Assembly: GCA_900299145.1 (NCBI GenBank)
Contig: OMIN01000038.1
Location: 1 to 64,000, forward strand
DNA length: 64,000 nucleotides
DNA from: Betaproteobacteria bacterium
GTDB lineage: Bacteria > Pseudomonadota > Gammaproteobacteria > Burkholderiales > SG8-41
Direction of reading: 5' to 3'
Notes under the pieces: model-generated
What the model was told of the DNA's origin: nothing
What the model saw: only the letters and a program-made list of their open reading frames with translations
Databases searched by the model: none
Translations under genes and position numbers: made by a program
In this document: positions 1 to 8,521 of the stretch, piece by piece
How positions within the stretch are numbered: the stretch's first letter is position 1
How the letters are laid out: each line of letters begins with the position of its first letter

Positions 1-954
1 GGTGTTGCGCTGGCCGCCGACGCCAACAAGCGCGAAATCTGGCGCAACGATTCCACCGCTGCGCAGCGCCTGCGCGAGGCCGCGCCCGGCGAGGTCTATC
101 GGATTTATCTTGATGAGCGCCCCGGCTACGCGCACGAGGCCAATTACTACACCGACGCCGCCGAAATGCTGCTGCGCGCCGGGCAACCCGAACTGGCGTT
201 GCGCGTGTTGTCGAATCTTGCGGAAATGGATCTGGAAAACCGCCACAACCTGCGCCAGCTCGCGATGCGCCTGCAGCTGGCGGGGCACAACGATCTGGCA
301 ATTCCGCTGCTCGAACGCGTGCGCGATCTTGCGCCCGAAGAGCCGCAGTCCCACCGTGATCTCGCGCTGGCACTGGTGGCGCGTGGCGACCATCAACGCG
401 CGGTGGATTTGCTGTATCACGTGGTCGAGCGGCGTTGGGACGCGCGCTTTCCCGACATCGGCGTGATGGCGGCGGTGGACATGAACGCCGTTATCACCTC
501 GGCCTCGGCCGCCGGCAAAACACTCGACACCGGCGGCATCGACACGCGGCTCATGCGCCATCTGCCGCTGGACGTGCGCGTGGTGCTGACGTGGGACGCC
601 GACAACACCAATATCGACCTTGTGGTGACCGACCCCAACGAGCGTTTGCAGCGTTATGGCCTGCCGTCGTATCAGGGCGGCCTGTTGTCGATGAACTTCG
701 TGGGCGGCTATGGCCCGGAGGAATACGCGTTGCGCAATGCCAAGCCCGGCAAGTACCGTATCGAAGCGCGCCACTCGGGCCATCGCCAGCAGGTGTCACG
801 TCCGATCGACCCCACGGTGCTGGTGCGTGTTCAGACGGCCTTCGGCACACCGCAACAGCAGGAGAAGCTCTACAGCGTGCGCTTGTCACGCGTGGGCGAG
901 ATGCGCTTCGCGGGCGAGCTCGAAATCCCCGGCGTGGCGGAGGAGAACCGGTAA
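1..954 (+). CDS. TPR / DUF2135 (YfaP-like) domain protein, C-terminal part
   Basis: The gene runs in from the left edge, so its start is missing; 317 codons are visible. The first half (about residues 45-150) reads as helical TPR-like repeats (LLRAGQPELALRVLSNLAEM, then HNDLAIPLLERVRDLAPEEP). The second half matches the DUF2135/YfaP type of beta domain, with the segment VVLTWDADNTNIDLVVTDP and a C-terminal KPGKYRIEA strand. Proteins with this tail usually carry VIT and vWA domains further upstream and are exported, but those domains would lie outside the window. The role is unknown. Frame and stop are clear; the family call rests on the DUF2135 motif. Confidence 0.85.
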   Translation, partial: GVALAADANKREIWRNDSTAAQRLREAAPGEVYRIYLDERPGYAHEANYYTDAAEMLLRAGQPELALRVLSNLAEMDLENRHNLRQLAMRLQLAGHNDLAIPLLERVRDLAPEEPQSHRDLALALVARGDHQRAVDLLYHVVERRWDARFPDIGVMAAVDMNAVITSASAAGKTLDTGGIDTRLMRHLPLDVRVVLTWDADNTNIDLVVTDPNERLQRYGLPSYQGGLLSMNFVGGYGPEEYALRNAKPGKYRIEARHSGHRQQVSRPIDPTVLVRVQTAFGTPQQQEKLYSVRLSRVGEMRFAGELEIPGVAEENR

Positions 955-1046
955 GCCACGGCAGGCGTGAACAACACAAAGCGCTTTTCACGGCGCGCCA
1001 ACTGCTGCTACACTAAAGTCCCGCAATTTTGAAAGGAGGTGATCCC

Positions 1047-1136
1047 GTGAAAGTCCGATTAGGCACGACCCTGCTGGCAGGTGCACCGAACTTCAACCGC
1101 GGATCAACCCGCGCAGGAGGCCAGTTCGCCAGTTAG
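1047..1136 (+). CDS. Small 29-codon ORF with a near-maximal Shine-Dalgarno
   Basis: A GTG-initiated ORF encodes a short basic peptide beginning MKVRLGTTLLAGAPNFNRG. It is preceded at 1031-1045 by GAAAGGAGGTGATCC, a 15-base perfect complement of the usual 16S rRNA 3' end, placed about 7 nt before the GTG. The ORF is followed at 1174 by a strong terminator, so it forms a compact transcription unit of its own or ends the preceding one. I do not recognise the product. It could be a leader peptide, a small secreted peptide or a non-translated decoy. The composition is consistent with coding but is too short to prove it. Confidence 0.5.
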   Translation: MKVRLGTTLLAGAPNFNRGSTRAGGQFAS

Positions 1137-1173
1137 CCGGTTGGCGTGTCTGAGCTGTACTCGCATCAAGCAG

Positions 1174-1208
1174 CGCCCCGTGGATGGTTCACGGGGCGTT
1201 TGTGTTTT
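1174..1208 (+). terminator. Rho-independent terminator
   Basis: A perfect 9-bp stem (CGCCCCGTG / CACGGGGCG) with a 7-nt loop is followed by a T-rich tail (TTTGTGTTTTT). It closes the unit that ends with the small ORF at 1047. Confidence 0.85.
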
Positions 1209-1247
1209 TGGGGTGCGCGAAGCCGCGAGTAGGTAGCGCACCCTACT

Positions 1248-1360
1248 CGTCATTCCGGCGCAGGCCGGAATCCAGGTTGTGCTGTCCTGCGAAGCTGCCT
1301 GAATTTCGATCCCGCGGATCGGGTTAACGTACTGGATTCTGACTTTCGCCAGAATGACGG
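1248..1360. repeat. REP/MITE-like element with inverted ends
   Basis: The left end CGTCATTCCGGCGCAGGCC continues to GAATCCAG. The right end CTGGATTCTGACTTTCGCC continues to AGAATGACGG and is nearly its reverse complement. Elements built on 'GTCATTC...GAATCC' are common non-coding dispersed repeats in Proteobacteria. An adjoining perfect 8-bp inverted pair (GGGTGCGC / GCGCACCC, 1211-1243) lies just to the left. Confidence 0.7.
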
Positions 1361-1377
1361 TGGAGATAGGTACGCCT

Positions 1378-1659
1378 CTATAACTTCTTACGAGAAGCAA
1401 TAAGCCCAGCGACGCCGGCAACAAACCCAGCCAAAGACAGCACAAATAGAAATGGATGATTGCGTATCAGATACCACTCGAAATACTTGCCATGCGTACA
1501 CACTCCCGCTTCCCAGTGTGAAGGCATCGGTGCGCAGCTGATATTGTGACCGGGCTGATTTGGAGGGTCTGCGTTTAGAAACATAAATACAGCATATAGC
1601 GATAACGCCGTCACGAGCATCGCAACTACACGTATCAGAAAAATGCCGAATCGTTCCAT
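1378..1659 (-). CDS. Small two-helix membrane protein, hypothetical
   Basis: This 93-residue product has one hydrophobic helix near the N-terminus (IFLIRVVAMLVTALSLYAVF) and a second at the C-terminus (FLFVLSLAGFVAGVAGLIA), with an intervening loop containing two cysteines and a basic tail RKKL. That is the topology expected of a small inner-membrane protein. Base composition is less GC-rich than its neighbours. The start has only a weak GTGAG ribosome-binding site. No family is recognised. Confidence 0.55.
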   Translation of the reverse strand: MERFGIFLIRVVAMLVTALSLYAVFMFLNADPPNQPGHNISCAPMPSHWEAGVCTHGKYFEWYLIRNHPFLFVLSLAGFVAGVAGLIASRKKL

Positions 1660-1699
1660 AGCGGCTCACTAGTTTTAGTGGCGGTCAGCGCGAGTTTCC

Positions 1700-2668
1700 T
1701 CACCGCGCCACAATCCCAGCCGCCTTAACCACCTTCGCCCATTTCGCAATTTCCACTGCGATGAATTTCTCAAACGCCTGCGGTGTGGTGCCTTGCGGCA
1801 GCAGGCCTTCGTTGGAGAGGCGTTTTTGCATATCCGCCGTTTTGGCGATGTCGGCGACTTCGCGGTGCAGGCGGGTAACCAGTTCCAGCGGCAGTTTCGC
1901 CGGGCCGAACAGGCCCTGCCAGCTTGAGCTCTCGTAACCCGGTACGCCGGCTTCGGACACGGTTGGGATTTCCGGCAGGCTCGGCCAGCGCTCGGGCGAC
2001 GATACGCCCAGCGCTCGCAGCCGCCCGCTGCGCACCAGTGGCAGGGTGCTCGCCATGCTGCTGAAACTGAAATCGATTTCGCCGCCCACCAGCGCAGTGA
2101 GCGACGCGGGCGCGCCCTTGTAGGCGACGTGCAGAATGTCGATGCCCGCCATGGTACGAAACAATTCGCCGGTCAGGTGCGAAGCGCCCGCCGTGCCCGA
2201 AGACGCGTAGGTTACCTTGCCGGGGCGCGCCTTGGCGGCATTGATGAGGTCGCGCACGGTGCGCGCCGGGTGATTTTGGTTGACCACCATGATGTTGTAG
2301 CCGATACCGAGCAGCGAAATCGCTTTCACGTCGCGCTGCGTGTCGTAGGGCAGCTTGGCGATGAGGCTGGGGTTGATGGCGTGCGCGGTGGGCGAGAGCA
2401 GCAGCGTGTAACCATCCGGCTGCGCGTTTACCACCAGCTCGGTGGCGATGATGCCGGAGCCGCCGCCGCGATTGTCGACGACGATTTGCTGGCCCAGGCG
2501 TTCGCTCAGCCGCTGGCCGTAAGCGCGCGCCACCATGTCGGAATTGCCGCCGGCGGTTTGCGCGACGATCAGGCGTATGGGGCGAGTGGGGTAATCCGCG
2601 GCGGCGGCGTGCGTGATGGCTGCAGCCTGACCCCATAGAATTATTGTAAGTATTTGTTTTATTTGCAT
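1700..2668 (-). CDS. Bug/TctC-family periplasmic substrate-binding protein
   Basis: This 322-residue protein has a signal peptide ending around AAITHAAAA, then DYPTRPIRLIVAQTAGGNSD, the classic first strand and loop of the tripartite tricarboxylate receptor family. Such proteins bind small carboxylates or related acids in the periplasm, normally for a TctAB permease, though most Burkholderiales copies are orphans, as here. The start codon and the first residues (MQIKQILTI) are encoded by a copy of the dispersed AT-rich motif, so the N-terminus is unlike that of its relatives. It is the first of seven such genes in the window. Confidence 0.93.
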   Translation of the reverse strand: MQIKQILTIILWGQAAAITHAAAADYPTRPIRLIVAQTAGGNSDMVARAYGQRLSERLGQQIVVDNRGGGSGIIATELVVNAQPDGYTLLLSPTAHAINPSLIAKLPYDTQRDVKAISLLGIGYNIMVVNQNHPARTVRDLINAAKARPGKVTYASSGTAGASHLTGELFRTMAGIDILHVAYKGAPASLTALVGGEIDFSFSSMASTLPLVRSGRLRALGVSSPERWPSLPEIPTVSEAGVPGYESSSWQGLFGPAKLPLELVTRLHREVADIAKTADMQKRLSNEGLLPQGTTPQAFEKFIAVEIAKWAKVVKAAGIVAR

Positions 2669-2677
2669 TTTTTAAAA
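2646..2677 (-). repeat. AT-rich dispersed motif, copy 1
   Basis: On the minus strand it reads AAATAAAACAAATACTTACA with a T/A-rich lead (TTTTAAAAAATG). It contains the ATG of the Bug gene at 2668 and encodes its first residues. Confidence 0.85.
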
Positions 2678-2807
2678 TTCCGTATGCCGGACATGGCGGG
2701 AGCCGCAGCAGGATTGCGCGGGCGGCGGAATCCACTATTATGCGCTACCCGTGCCGCCCGCCGCGCGGCATGTCATTCAACTTTCTTCCCCTTCAAGGAG
2801 CTTCACC

Positions 2808-3110
2808 ATGCTGTGGATCGTAACCTGCGTCGACAACCCCAACACAGCCGCGATACGCGAATCGGTGCTGCAACCGCATCGCGACTATCTGGGCAGCCAG
2901 AAAAAAATACTTGTGCTGGCGGGCGCCACGCAATCAGACGATGGCAAAACCGCCATCGGCAGCCATTTCGTGCTGAACGTCAACAGCCGCGCCGAGGCGA
3001 AAGCGTTTTCAGACGGCGATCCATTCACGCAAAAGGGCGTCTTTGCCAGCATCACCATCACGCGCATGCGCAAGGGGCAGTGGAACCCGGAAGCGGCTGC
3101 GGACGCGTAA
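2808..3110 (+). CDS. YCII-family protein
   Basis: The 100-residue product begins MLWIVTCVDNPNTAAIRES and contains the YciI-type pattern of a ferredoxin-like fold (LQPHRDYLGS, a central IGSHFVLNVNSRAEAKAF and a DPF motif near residue 73). The start at 2808 is chosen because AAGGAG lies 8 nt upstream; longer in-frame extensions have no such site. YCII proteins are small dimeric enzymes of mostly unknown substrate, often beside catabolic genes. It is followed by an alpha/beta hydrolase in the same direction, 30 nt away, and is probably cotranscribed. Codons at 2898-2915 hold a weak match to the dispersed AT-rich motif. Confidence 0.85.
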   Translation: MLWIVTCVDNPNTAAIRESVLQPHRDYLGSQKKILVLAGATQSDDGKTAIGSHFVLNVNSRAEAKAFSDGDPFTQKGVFASITITRMRKGQWNPEAAADA

Positions 3111-3140
3111 CCATCATCCGTTCATTAAAAGGAGAGCACC

Positions 3141-3881
3141 ATGCCAACCATCCAGCACAACGGCGCAACGATTTACTATGAGGAATACGGCAGCGGATTC
3201 CCGATACTCACCTTCGCGCCGGCGGGCGTGCAATCGACCATTGAGGTCTGGCGCAAGCCCATGGCGCCGATCAACCCGATGACCGAATGGGCGGCGAACT
3301 ACCGCGTGATCGTGATGGATCAGCGCAACGCCGGCGGCCAATCGCACGCGCCGCTGACGGCGCAATACGGCTGGCCGTCATATGAATCCGATCATGTCGC
3401 GGTGCTCGACCATCTGAAAATCAAACGTTGCCATTTGTACGGGCAATGCATCGGCGGCTCGTTTATTTTCAGTCTGCTGAAGAACCATCCGGATCGCATC
3501 GCCAGCGCGGTGATTGCGCAGGCCATTGGCCGTATCGGCCCGCTGAAACCCGGCCGCGCCGAGCGCTTCAACACCTGGGCCAAAGGTCTCGCCGATAGCG
3601 GCAGTCACCCCGAAATCAACGAAGCGCTGCTGGATACCGTGTATCAAAATATGTATGGCGCGGGCTTTGTCTACAGCGCCGACCGTGCGTTTGTCGCCAG
3701 TTGCCAGACACCGTGCCTCACGCTCGCCGGCAATGACGACGCGCATCCGTATCCGATTTCGGAAGAAATTTCGCGGCTGTTGCCAAAGAACGAGGGCTTG
3801 ATTAAAGAATGGAAATCCGGCCAGCCGCTGGTGGCGGCACGGACGGCGGTCAACGCTTTTTGGGCGAAGCACACGCCATAA
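3141..3881 (+). CDS. Alpha/beta hydrolase with a cysteine nucleophile
   Basis: This 246-residue cytosolic hydrolase has no signal peptide. The nucleophile elbow reads GQCIGG (about residues 100-105), placing cysteine where most family members have serine, as in dienelactone hydrolase. The probable acid and base lie in LTLAGNDDAHPYP (about residue 195 onwards). The oxyanion-side motif MDQRNAGGQS is typical of the fold. AAAGGAG sits 8 nt before the ATG. It forms a small unit with the YCII gene. The substrate cannot be deduced. Confidence 0.88.
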   Translation: MPTIQHNGATIYYEEYGSGFPILTFAPAGVQSTIEVWRKPMAPINPMTEWAANYRVIVMDQRNAGGQSHAPLTAQYGWPSYESDHVAVLDHLKIKRCHLYGQCIGGSFIFSLLKNHPDRIASAVIAQAIGRIGPLKPGRAERFNTWAKGLADSGSHPEINEALLDTVYQNMYGAGFVYSADRAFVASCQTPCLTLAGNDDAHPYPISEEISRLLPKNEGLIKEWKSGQPLVAARTAVNAFWAKHTP

Positions 3882-3889
3882 TGTCGTTG

Positions 3890-3920
3890 GGAGCGCGGGC
3901 GTTTCGTCCGCGCTCCCAGT
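3890..3920. repeat. Palindromic hairpin, REP-like
   Basis: TGGGAGCGCGG and CCGCGCTCCCA form an 11-bp perfect stem around a 9-nt loop (GCGTTTCGT), between two convergent genes. No T-run follows on either side, so it looks more like a dispersed REP than a canonical terminator, although it could still attenuate transcription from either gene. Confidence 0.65.
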
Positions 3921-3975
3921 GTGGTCCTGCCGGGTACTGGTGCTTAATCTTCCGGTGTCTCTTGCCGTTGCGCAA

Positions 3976-4839
3976 TCACGGCGCCAGAAACTTGAACTCA
4001 AAAGCCTCGCCCAGCGGTGCAATACGCCCCGCAGTCGTGCCTGGGAAGTGCGTCGGAATCACCAGCGTATCGGTGTTGACATGCTCCCGGAAAAACCGCC
4101 AGCGCGTGGCTGCGGAAGCCTTTACGTCATAGCAAAAACACGAACTCCAGTCGGGCTGCAGCACCTGCGCGCAGTGGTGCATCATGTCGCCAGTGAAGAG
4201 CGCGCGTTCGCCGCCGGATTGCAGATCCACGCAAACGTGGCCCGGCGAATGGCCCGGTGTCGGCACCAGGCGCAGTTCATCGGACAGCACAAACGCGTCG
4301 TCCACCAGCAACGCCTGCCCAGCCTTGACGATGGGCTCCACGCAGTCTTCGTGCACGGCGGCAAAGCCCGGTTCGGTGGCCTTTTTCCAGTGCTCGTATT
4401 CGGTGCGGCTGAACACGTATTTTGCGTTGGGGAACGTTGGCACCAGACGGCCATCGCGCAGGCGCGTGTTCCAGCCGACATGATCGACATGCAGGTGCGT
4501 GCAGAACACGTAGTCGATGTCGTCGAATTTCAGGCCGTGTGCCGCGAAGCCGTCGAGCCACGGTTGCTTGTTGAACAGCAGTTGCGGCGGACGATTCTGA
4601 TGTTCGCCGACGCAGGTGTCGATCAGCGCGGTGCAGCGCGGCGTGCGAATCACGAACGTCTGATACGTGATACACAGCAAATCCTGCTGGCGGTCGTAGG
4701 CGAAATCGGGCACGCGCGCCATGGTTTCGACAAGTTTCTCAGGCGTGGCGGTGGGGAACATCGTCGCAGGCGCGCGCCACGGGCCTTCGCGCTCGATAAT
4801 GCTGGAAACGCTGACGTTGCCGACTTTGAGAGGCTTCAT
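3976..4839 (-). CDS. Metallo-beta-lactamase-fold hydrolase
   Basis: The 287-residue protein carries the metal-binding signature THLHVDHVG at about residues 113-121, a second histidine region TPGHSPGHV and the aspartate in FTGDMMHH. It lacks a signal peptide and so probably acts in the cytosol on a lactone, thioester or phosphoester; the family does not fix the substrate. The ribosome-binding site AAAGGA overlaps the end of a copy of the dispersed AT-rich motif that lies immediately upstream. It converges on the alpha/beta hydrolase. Confidence 0.9.
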   Translation of the reverse strand: MKPLKVGNVSVSSIIEREGPWRAPATMFPTATPEKLVETMARVPDFAYDRQQDLLCITYQTFVIRTPRCTALIDTCVGEHQNRPPQLLFNKQPWLDGFAAHGLKFDDIDYVFCTHLHVDHVGWNTRLRDGRLVPTFPNAKYVFSRTEYEHWKKATEPGFAAVHEDCVEPIVKAGQALLVDDAFVLSDELRLVPTPGHSPGHVCVDLQSGGERALFTGDMMHHCAQVLQPDWSSCFCYDVKASAATRWRFFREHVNTDTLVIPTHFPGTTAGRIAPLGEAFEFKFLAP

Positions 4840-5176
4840 GGAGAATCCTTTAAGTATCTGATTTTATTAAATATTTATTGCGCTTCTGCTGGGCAGGCTT
4901 GAGCCGTCCCTTAATTCCTGAATTTCCGAAAACAATGCCTGATTGTCGCGCCGCACCTTCTGGCGTGTCGAGCGTTTTCATTGCCGCCGCAATGCACGCG
5001 AAACGTACGAGTAAGCCCAGCATAAACATCCATCATGCGGCGCGTCCGAACGGCAGCGATGCCCGCCGGGTTGACGCCGCGCTGGCGCAAGGATTAGGCT
5101 AACCGCGCATGGCGTCACAACGCCGTCATTCCCCGTCGTGATCTTCCGCCGTTAATCTTTTTCCACGGAGCAGCCC
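4840..5176. other. Intergenic region between divergent MBL and TauD genes
   Basis: This 337-nt divergent spacer holds an AT-rich motif copy (4850-4880) next to the MBL start. The rest (about 4890-5140) is GC-rich with no convincing gene, hairpin or repeat. A CACGGAG-type ribosome-binding site precedes the TauD gene. Confidence 0.6.
4850..4880 (-). repeat. AT-rich dispersed motif, copy 2
   Basis: On the minus strand it reads AATAAAATCAGATACTTAAA, preceded by AATAAATATTT. It lies in the 5' leader of the MBL gene and contributes the AAAGGA ribosome-binding site at its end. Confidence 0.85.
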
Positions 5177-6088
5177 ATGTCCGCCGTTCTCAAGAGTGCC
5201 ACTGGCATCACCGTCAAACCCCTGCACCCGCTGTTCGTGGCTGAAGTCACAGGCGTTGATCTCACCGTGCCGGTGTCGCGTGACGATTTTCGCGTAATCT
5301 GGGATGCGTTCAATCAATACGAAGTGCTGGTGGTGCGCGATCAAAAGTTCGAGGACGACACGCAGATCGCCTTTAGCCGCAACTTCGGGCCGCTCGAAAC
5401 CATGGAGGCGCATCCGGCGAACAACTTCAAACCCGGCCACATCGCGGTGATGACCAATCTCGATGCGCAGGGCAATCTGCTGCCACTCGATGATCCGGGC
5501 ATGCTGCACCGGCTGCGCAACGAGCACTGGCACACCGACAGTTCGTTCAAGGCGATTCCGTCGTTGTGTTCCATGCTGTCCGGGCGCATCGTGCCGCCGG
5601 TGGGCGGCAACACCGATTTCGTCAGCGCGCGCGCGGCCTATGCGGCATTCCCCGACGCGCGCAAGCCGGCGCTGGAGGGTTTGGTTGCCGTGCATCGCGT
5701 GGCCAAGCCGGGAGAGGAAGACGATCCCGCCTATAACGAGGAGCAAAAGAAGCGCCTCACCGTGACGCATCCGCTGATTCGCACCAACCCGGTCAACGGC
5801 CGCAAGAATTTTTACGCCGGCGCGCACGCGCAGGCCATCGTCGGCATGCCGCGGGAGGAAGCGCGCGCGCTGATCGCTGAAATCACCGCGTTTTGCACGC
5901 AGCCGCAATTCTTCTACAGCCACCCGTGGCGCCTGCACGACCTGGTGATCTGGGACAACCGCAGCGTGCTGCATCGCGCCACCACCTTCGATAAAACCAA
6001 GTACCGCCGCAAAATGCACCGCACCACCGTGGCGGGCGAAGCGCAGGAAAGCCATTTCGCGACGATGCCTCAGCCGCAAGCCGCCTGA
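5177..6088 (+). CDS. TauD/TfdA-family Fe(II)/2-oxoglutarate dioxygenase
   Basis: The 303-residue enzyme has the iron-binding HxD in EHWHTDSSF (about residue 115), the distal histidine in NRSVLHRAT (about residue 270) and the 2-oxoglutarate-binding arginine in KMHRTTV. Family members couple oxidation of 2-oxoglutarate to hydroxylation of a small substrate such as taurine or phenoxyacetates. The next gene in the same direction is an amidohydrolase, then a second amidohydrolase and a second TauD, suggesting a catabolic series. The substrate is not deducible from the sequence. Confidence 0.93.
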   Translation: MSAVLKSATGITVKPLHPLFVAEVTGVDLTVPVSRDDFRVIWDAFNQYEVLVVRDQKFEDDTQIAFSRNFGPLETMEAHPANNFKPGHIAVMTNLDAQGNLLPLDDPGMLHRLRNEHWHTDSSFKAIPSLCSMLSGRIVPPVGGNTDFVSARAAYAAFPDARKPALEGLVAVHRVAKPGEEDDPAYNEEQKKRLTVTHPLIRTNPVNGRKNFYAGAHAQAIVGMPREEARALIAEITAFCTQPQFFYSHPWRLHDLVIWDNRSVLHRATTFDKTKYRRKMHRTTVAGEAQESHFATMPQPQAA

Positions 6089-6147
6089 TTTTTTCATTTG
6101 CTTTCGCATTCGTATATCCGCAAGTTCACCCTTTCAAGGAGACCGCC

Positions 6148-7176
6148 ATGATCGACATGCATGCCCACTGGAGACCCGCCGAACTCATCGATGCCCTGCG
6201 CGCCCGCACCCGCGAGCCGCGCATCGTGCGTAACGACGCCGGCGTTGAGGTGTTGAGAACGCGTAATGGCGACGAGACACTCGACAAGGCATTCGACGAC
6301 GTGAAGTTTCACGTGTCGCGCATGGATCGACAGGGCGTGACCACCAGCGTGCTGTCGCTGGTCGGCGGCTTTTGCTGGATCGAGTCGCAGCCGGTGGAAG
6401 TGTCGTTACCACTGTGCAAGATGGTGAACGACGCGATGTCGCGCATTTCTCAGGATTACGCTGGCCGCTTTGCCGTGTTCGGCGCGCTGCCGCTCACTGA
6501 CATGAACGCCGCAGCGGCGGAACTGGAACGCATCATGACGCTGCCCGGCGTGGTCGGCGTGCAGGTGCCCGGCAATCTGTTCCTCACGAAAAAGCACGGC
6601 GAGGACGCCAGGCCGCTGATGGAGGCGGCCAACCGCACGAAAGCGATCGTGTTTGTGCACCACGGCCCGCGCCCCGGCGATGCGTTCCCGAAAATCGGCG
6701 GCGACACCGACAACGCGCGCCGCCGCAATGGCACGCTCGACATGCAGGCGAGCCTGTCGTCGGTGATGGTGACGCTGTGCCTCACCGATTACCTGGTGCC
6801 GTACCCCGATGCCACCGTTCTGGTGCACAATCTCGGCGGCAACATCCCCTATGAGATCGAGCGCATGGATCACCGTTGCCTGCTCGATACGCCCAAGGAA
6901 GAGCTGCCCTCGTCGCGCTTCAAGCGCGCCAAGGTGTTCGTCGACTGCAATTCGTTCGGCCCGCGTTCCATCGAAGCCGCCGTGCGGCTCTACGGCGGTG
7001 AGCGCATTGTGTGCGGTACCGACGGCAGCGAATTCGGCTGCGAATGGACCAGCAACGCGTTAAAGGATGCGGACATCGGCGCCGATGTCCGCCAGGCCAT
7101 CCTGCACGGCAATGCCACGCAAATGCTCGCCTCGCGCATCAATAAGGCAGCGCAACGGGAGCGCGCAGCGGCGTAG
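6148..7176 (+). CDS. Amidohydrolase-2 (ACMSD-type) family protein
   Basis: This 342-residue TIM-barrel protein starts with the metal-binding HxH (MIDMHAHWRP). Further ligands are expected in FVHHGPRP (about residue 170) and at the histidine of VLVHNLGGN, and the terminal aspartate in CGTDGSEFG. Relatives include aminocarboxymuconate-semialdehyde and gamma-resorcylate decarboxylases, which decarboxylate aromatic or muconate-type acids. It lacks a signal peptide and so is cytosolic. AAGGAG precedes the start. It lies between a TauD dioxygenase and an exported relative. Confidence 0.9.
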   Translation: MIDMHAHWRPAELIDALRARTREPRIVRNDAGVEVLRTRNGDETLDKAFDDVKFHVSRMDRQGVTTSVLSLVGGFCWIESQPVEVSLPLCKMVNDAMSRISQDYAGRFAVFGALPLTDMNAAAAELERIMTLPGVVGVQVPGNLFLTKKHGEDARPLMEAANRTKAIVFVHHGPRPGDAFPKIGGDTDNARRRNGTLDMQASLSSVMVTLCLTDYLVPYPDATVLVHNLGGNIPYEIERMDHRCLLDTPKEELPSSRFKRAKVFVDCNSFGPRSIEAAVRLYGGERIVCGTDGSEFGCEWTSNALKDADIGADVRQAILHGNATQMLASRINKAAQRERAAA

Positions 7177-7360
7177 TGTTTCGCGCAGTGGCTGTGGCGA
7201 TGGGTGCATGCGTCGCGCCGCTGCGATTGGCCGGTGAGTGCCAAAACATTTCCAGCCTTGGCGCATTCAAAGCCGAAGCTGGGTTGCGACAGCGAACAGT
7301 CGCTGATGACGAGTGGCCGGGAAATTCGTCACACGCGGAGGGCTGTCAAGGCTAATCCAG

Positions 7361-7388
7361 TAAAAATACATTAAAAACAAATAGTTAC
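7361..7388 (+). repeat. AT-rich dispersed motif, copy 3
   Basis: It reads ATTAAAAACAAATAGTTACA, with TAAAAATAC before it and TCATTTAATATC after. It sits 26 nt upstream of the amidohydrolase start at 7414; the ribosome-binding site GGGAG is outside it. Confidence 0.85.
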
Positions 7389-7413
7389 AATCATTTAATA
7401 TCGGGGAGCCTAC

Positions 7414-8484
7414 ATGAGCACTCGCAGGGAATTCTTGCAGCAAAGCGCAGCCGTGGCCGGCGTGGCGTTTACCAGTTGCGCGATGCTGGATCACGCGCAT
7501 GCGCAAGGCGGCAAACCGAACCAGGGCAGGCGGCAGGTGGTGGTGGCGGGCAAGCGCATTCGCACCATCGACGTACACGCGCATTGCGTGATTCCAGAGG
7601 CGATGTCGTTGGTGGGCATGAAAATCGCGCCGCAGACGCTGGTTGTCGTTGAGGATCGCCTGCGCATCATGGACGAGCAGGGCATCGACATGGAAGCGCT
7701 GTCGATCAATCCGTTCTGGTATCGCAACAATGACCGCGACAAAGTCACGGAGCTGATACGCATTCAGAACGAAAAGCTCGCCGAAATCTGCGCAAAAAAT
7801 CCGGATCGATTTGTCGCGTTCGCCTCACTCGCGCTGCAATACCCGGATCTTGCCGTGCAGCAGCTGGAAACCGCCGTGAAGAAACTTGGCCTTCGTGGCG
7901 CGGCCATCGGTGGCAGTGTCGGCGACGACGAATTTGCCAATCCAAAATTTCATCCGGTGTGGGCCAAGGCGCAGGAACTCGGCGTGCTGCTCTTCATTCA
8001 CCCCGCGGGCGTGCCGGCGCTCAACAAGCGGCTGGCGGGCAACGGCGTGCTGGAAAACGTCATCGGCAATCCACTCGACACCACCATCGCGCTGTCGCAC
8101 CTGATTTTTCAGGGCACATTCGACCGTTTTCCCGGCCTGAAAGTGTGCGCGGCACATGGCGGTGGCTATCTGCCTTCGTATGCGGATCGTTCGGACCACG
8201 GCTGTCTCACCTTCCCCGAGCGTTGCGACCCGAACATCAAGCTGCAGAAAAAGCCCACGGAATATCTCAAGCAGATTTATTTTGATTCACTGATTTTCGG
8301 TGGCGAGGCGCTGCGTCATCTGGCAGCGCAGGTGGGCGTGAACCAGATCGTACTCGGCACCGATTACCCATTTCCGTGGCAGGATAAATCGGTGGATCAC
8401 ATCCTCAATGCCCCCACCTTCACCGATGCGCAGCGCGCGGCTATGCTTGGGGAAACCGCCGCGAAATTGCTGGGCATAAAATAG
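7414..8484 (+). CDS. TAT-exported amidohydrolase-2 family protein
   Basis: The 356-residue protein opens with a twin-arginine signal (STRREFLQQSAAVAGVAF), so it is probably exported folded with its metal. The mature part has HxH in IDVHAHCV, a histidine in FIHPAGVPA, another in AAHGGGYLP and an aspartate in GTDYPFPW, all in the ACMSD-family order. Its exported state distinguishes it from the cytosolic neighbour at 6148. The pair may act on the same compound class on the two sides of the membrane; that is inference. Confidence 0.92.
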   Translation: MSTRREFLQQSAAVAGVAFTSCAMLDHAHAQGGKPNQGRRQVVVAGKRIRTIDVHAHCVIPEAMSLVGMKIAPQTLVVVEDRLRIMDEQGIDMEALSINPFWYRNNDRDKVTELIRIQNEKLAEICAKNPDRFVAFASLALQYPDLAVQQLETAVKKLGLRGAAIGGSVGDDEFANPKFHPVWAKAQELGVLLFIHPAGVPALNKRLAGNGVLENVIGNPLDTTIALSHLIFQGTFDRFPGLKVCAAHGGGYLPSYADRSDHGCLTFPERCDPNIKLQKKPTEYLKQIYFDSLIFGGEALRHLAAQVGVNQIVLGTDYPFPWQDKSVDHILNAPTFTDAQRAAMLGETAAKLLGIK

Positions 8485-8521
8485 CCGCATACACCGGTAT
8501 CCGTTCAGAAGGAGCCTTATC

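Noticed and set aside
1468-1490. ACTCGAAATACTTGCC in the small membrane protein gene as a motif copy
   Set aside because: Only the 8-base end matches; no AT-rich lead.
2898-2915. AAAAAAATACTTGTGC inside the YCII gene as another motif copy
   Set aside because: It matches the core with two changes, but the AT-rich lead is missing and the codons are the family's normal KKILVLAG; left uncounted.
4878-5102. 74-codon open frame in the MBL-TauD spacer
   Set aside because: It starts inside the AT-rich motif, has no ribosome-binding site and shows no recognisable protein pattern.
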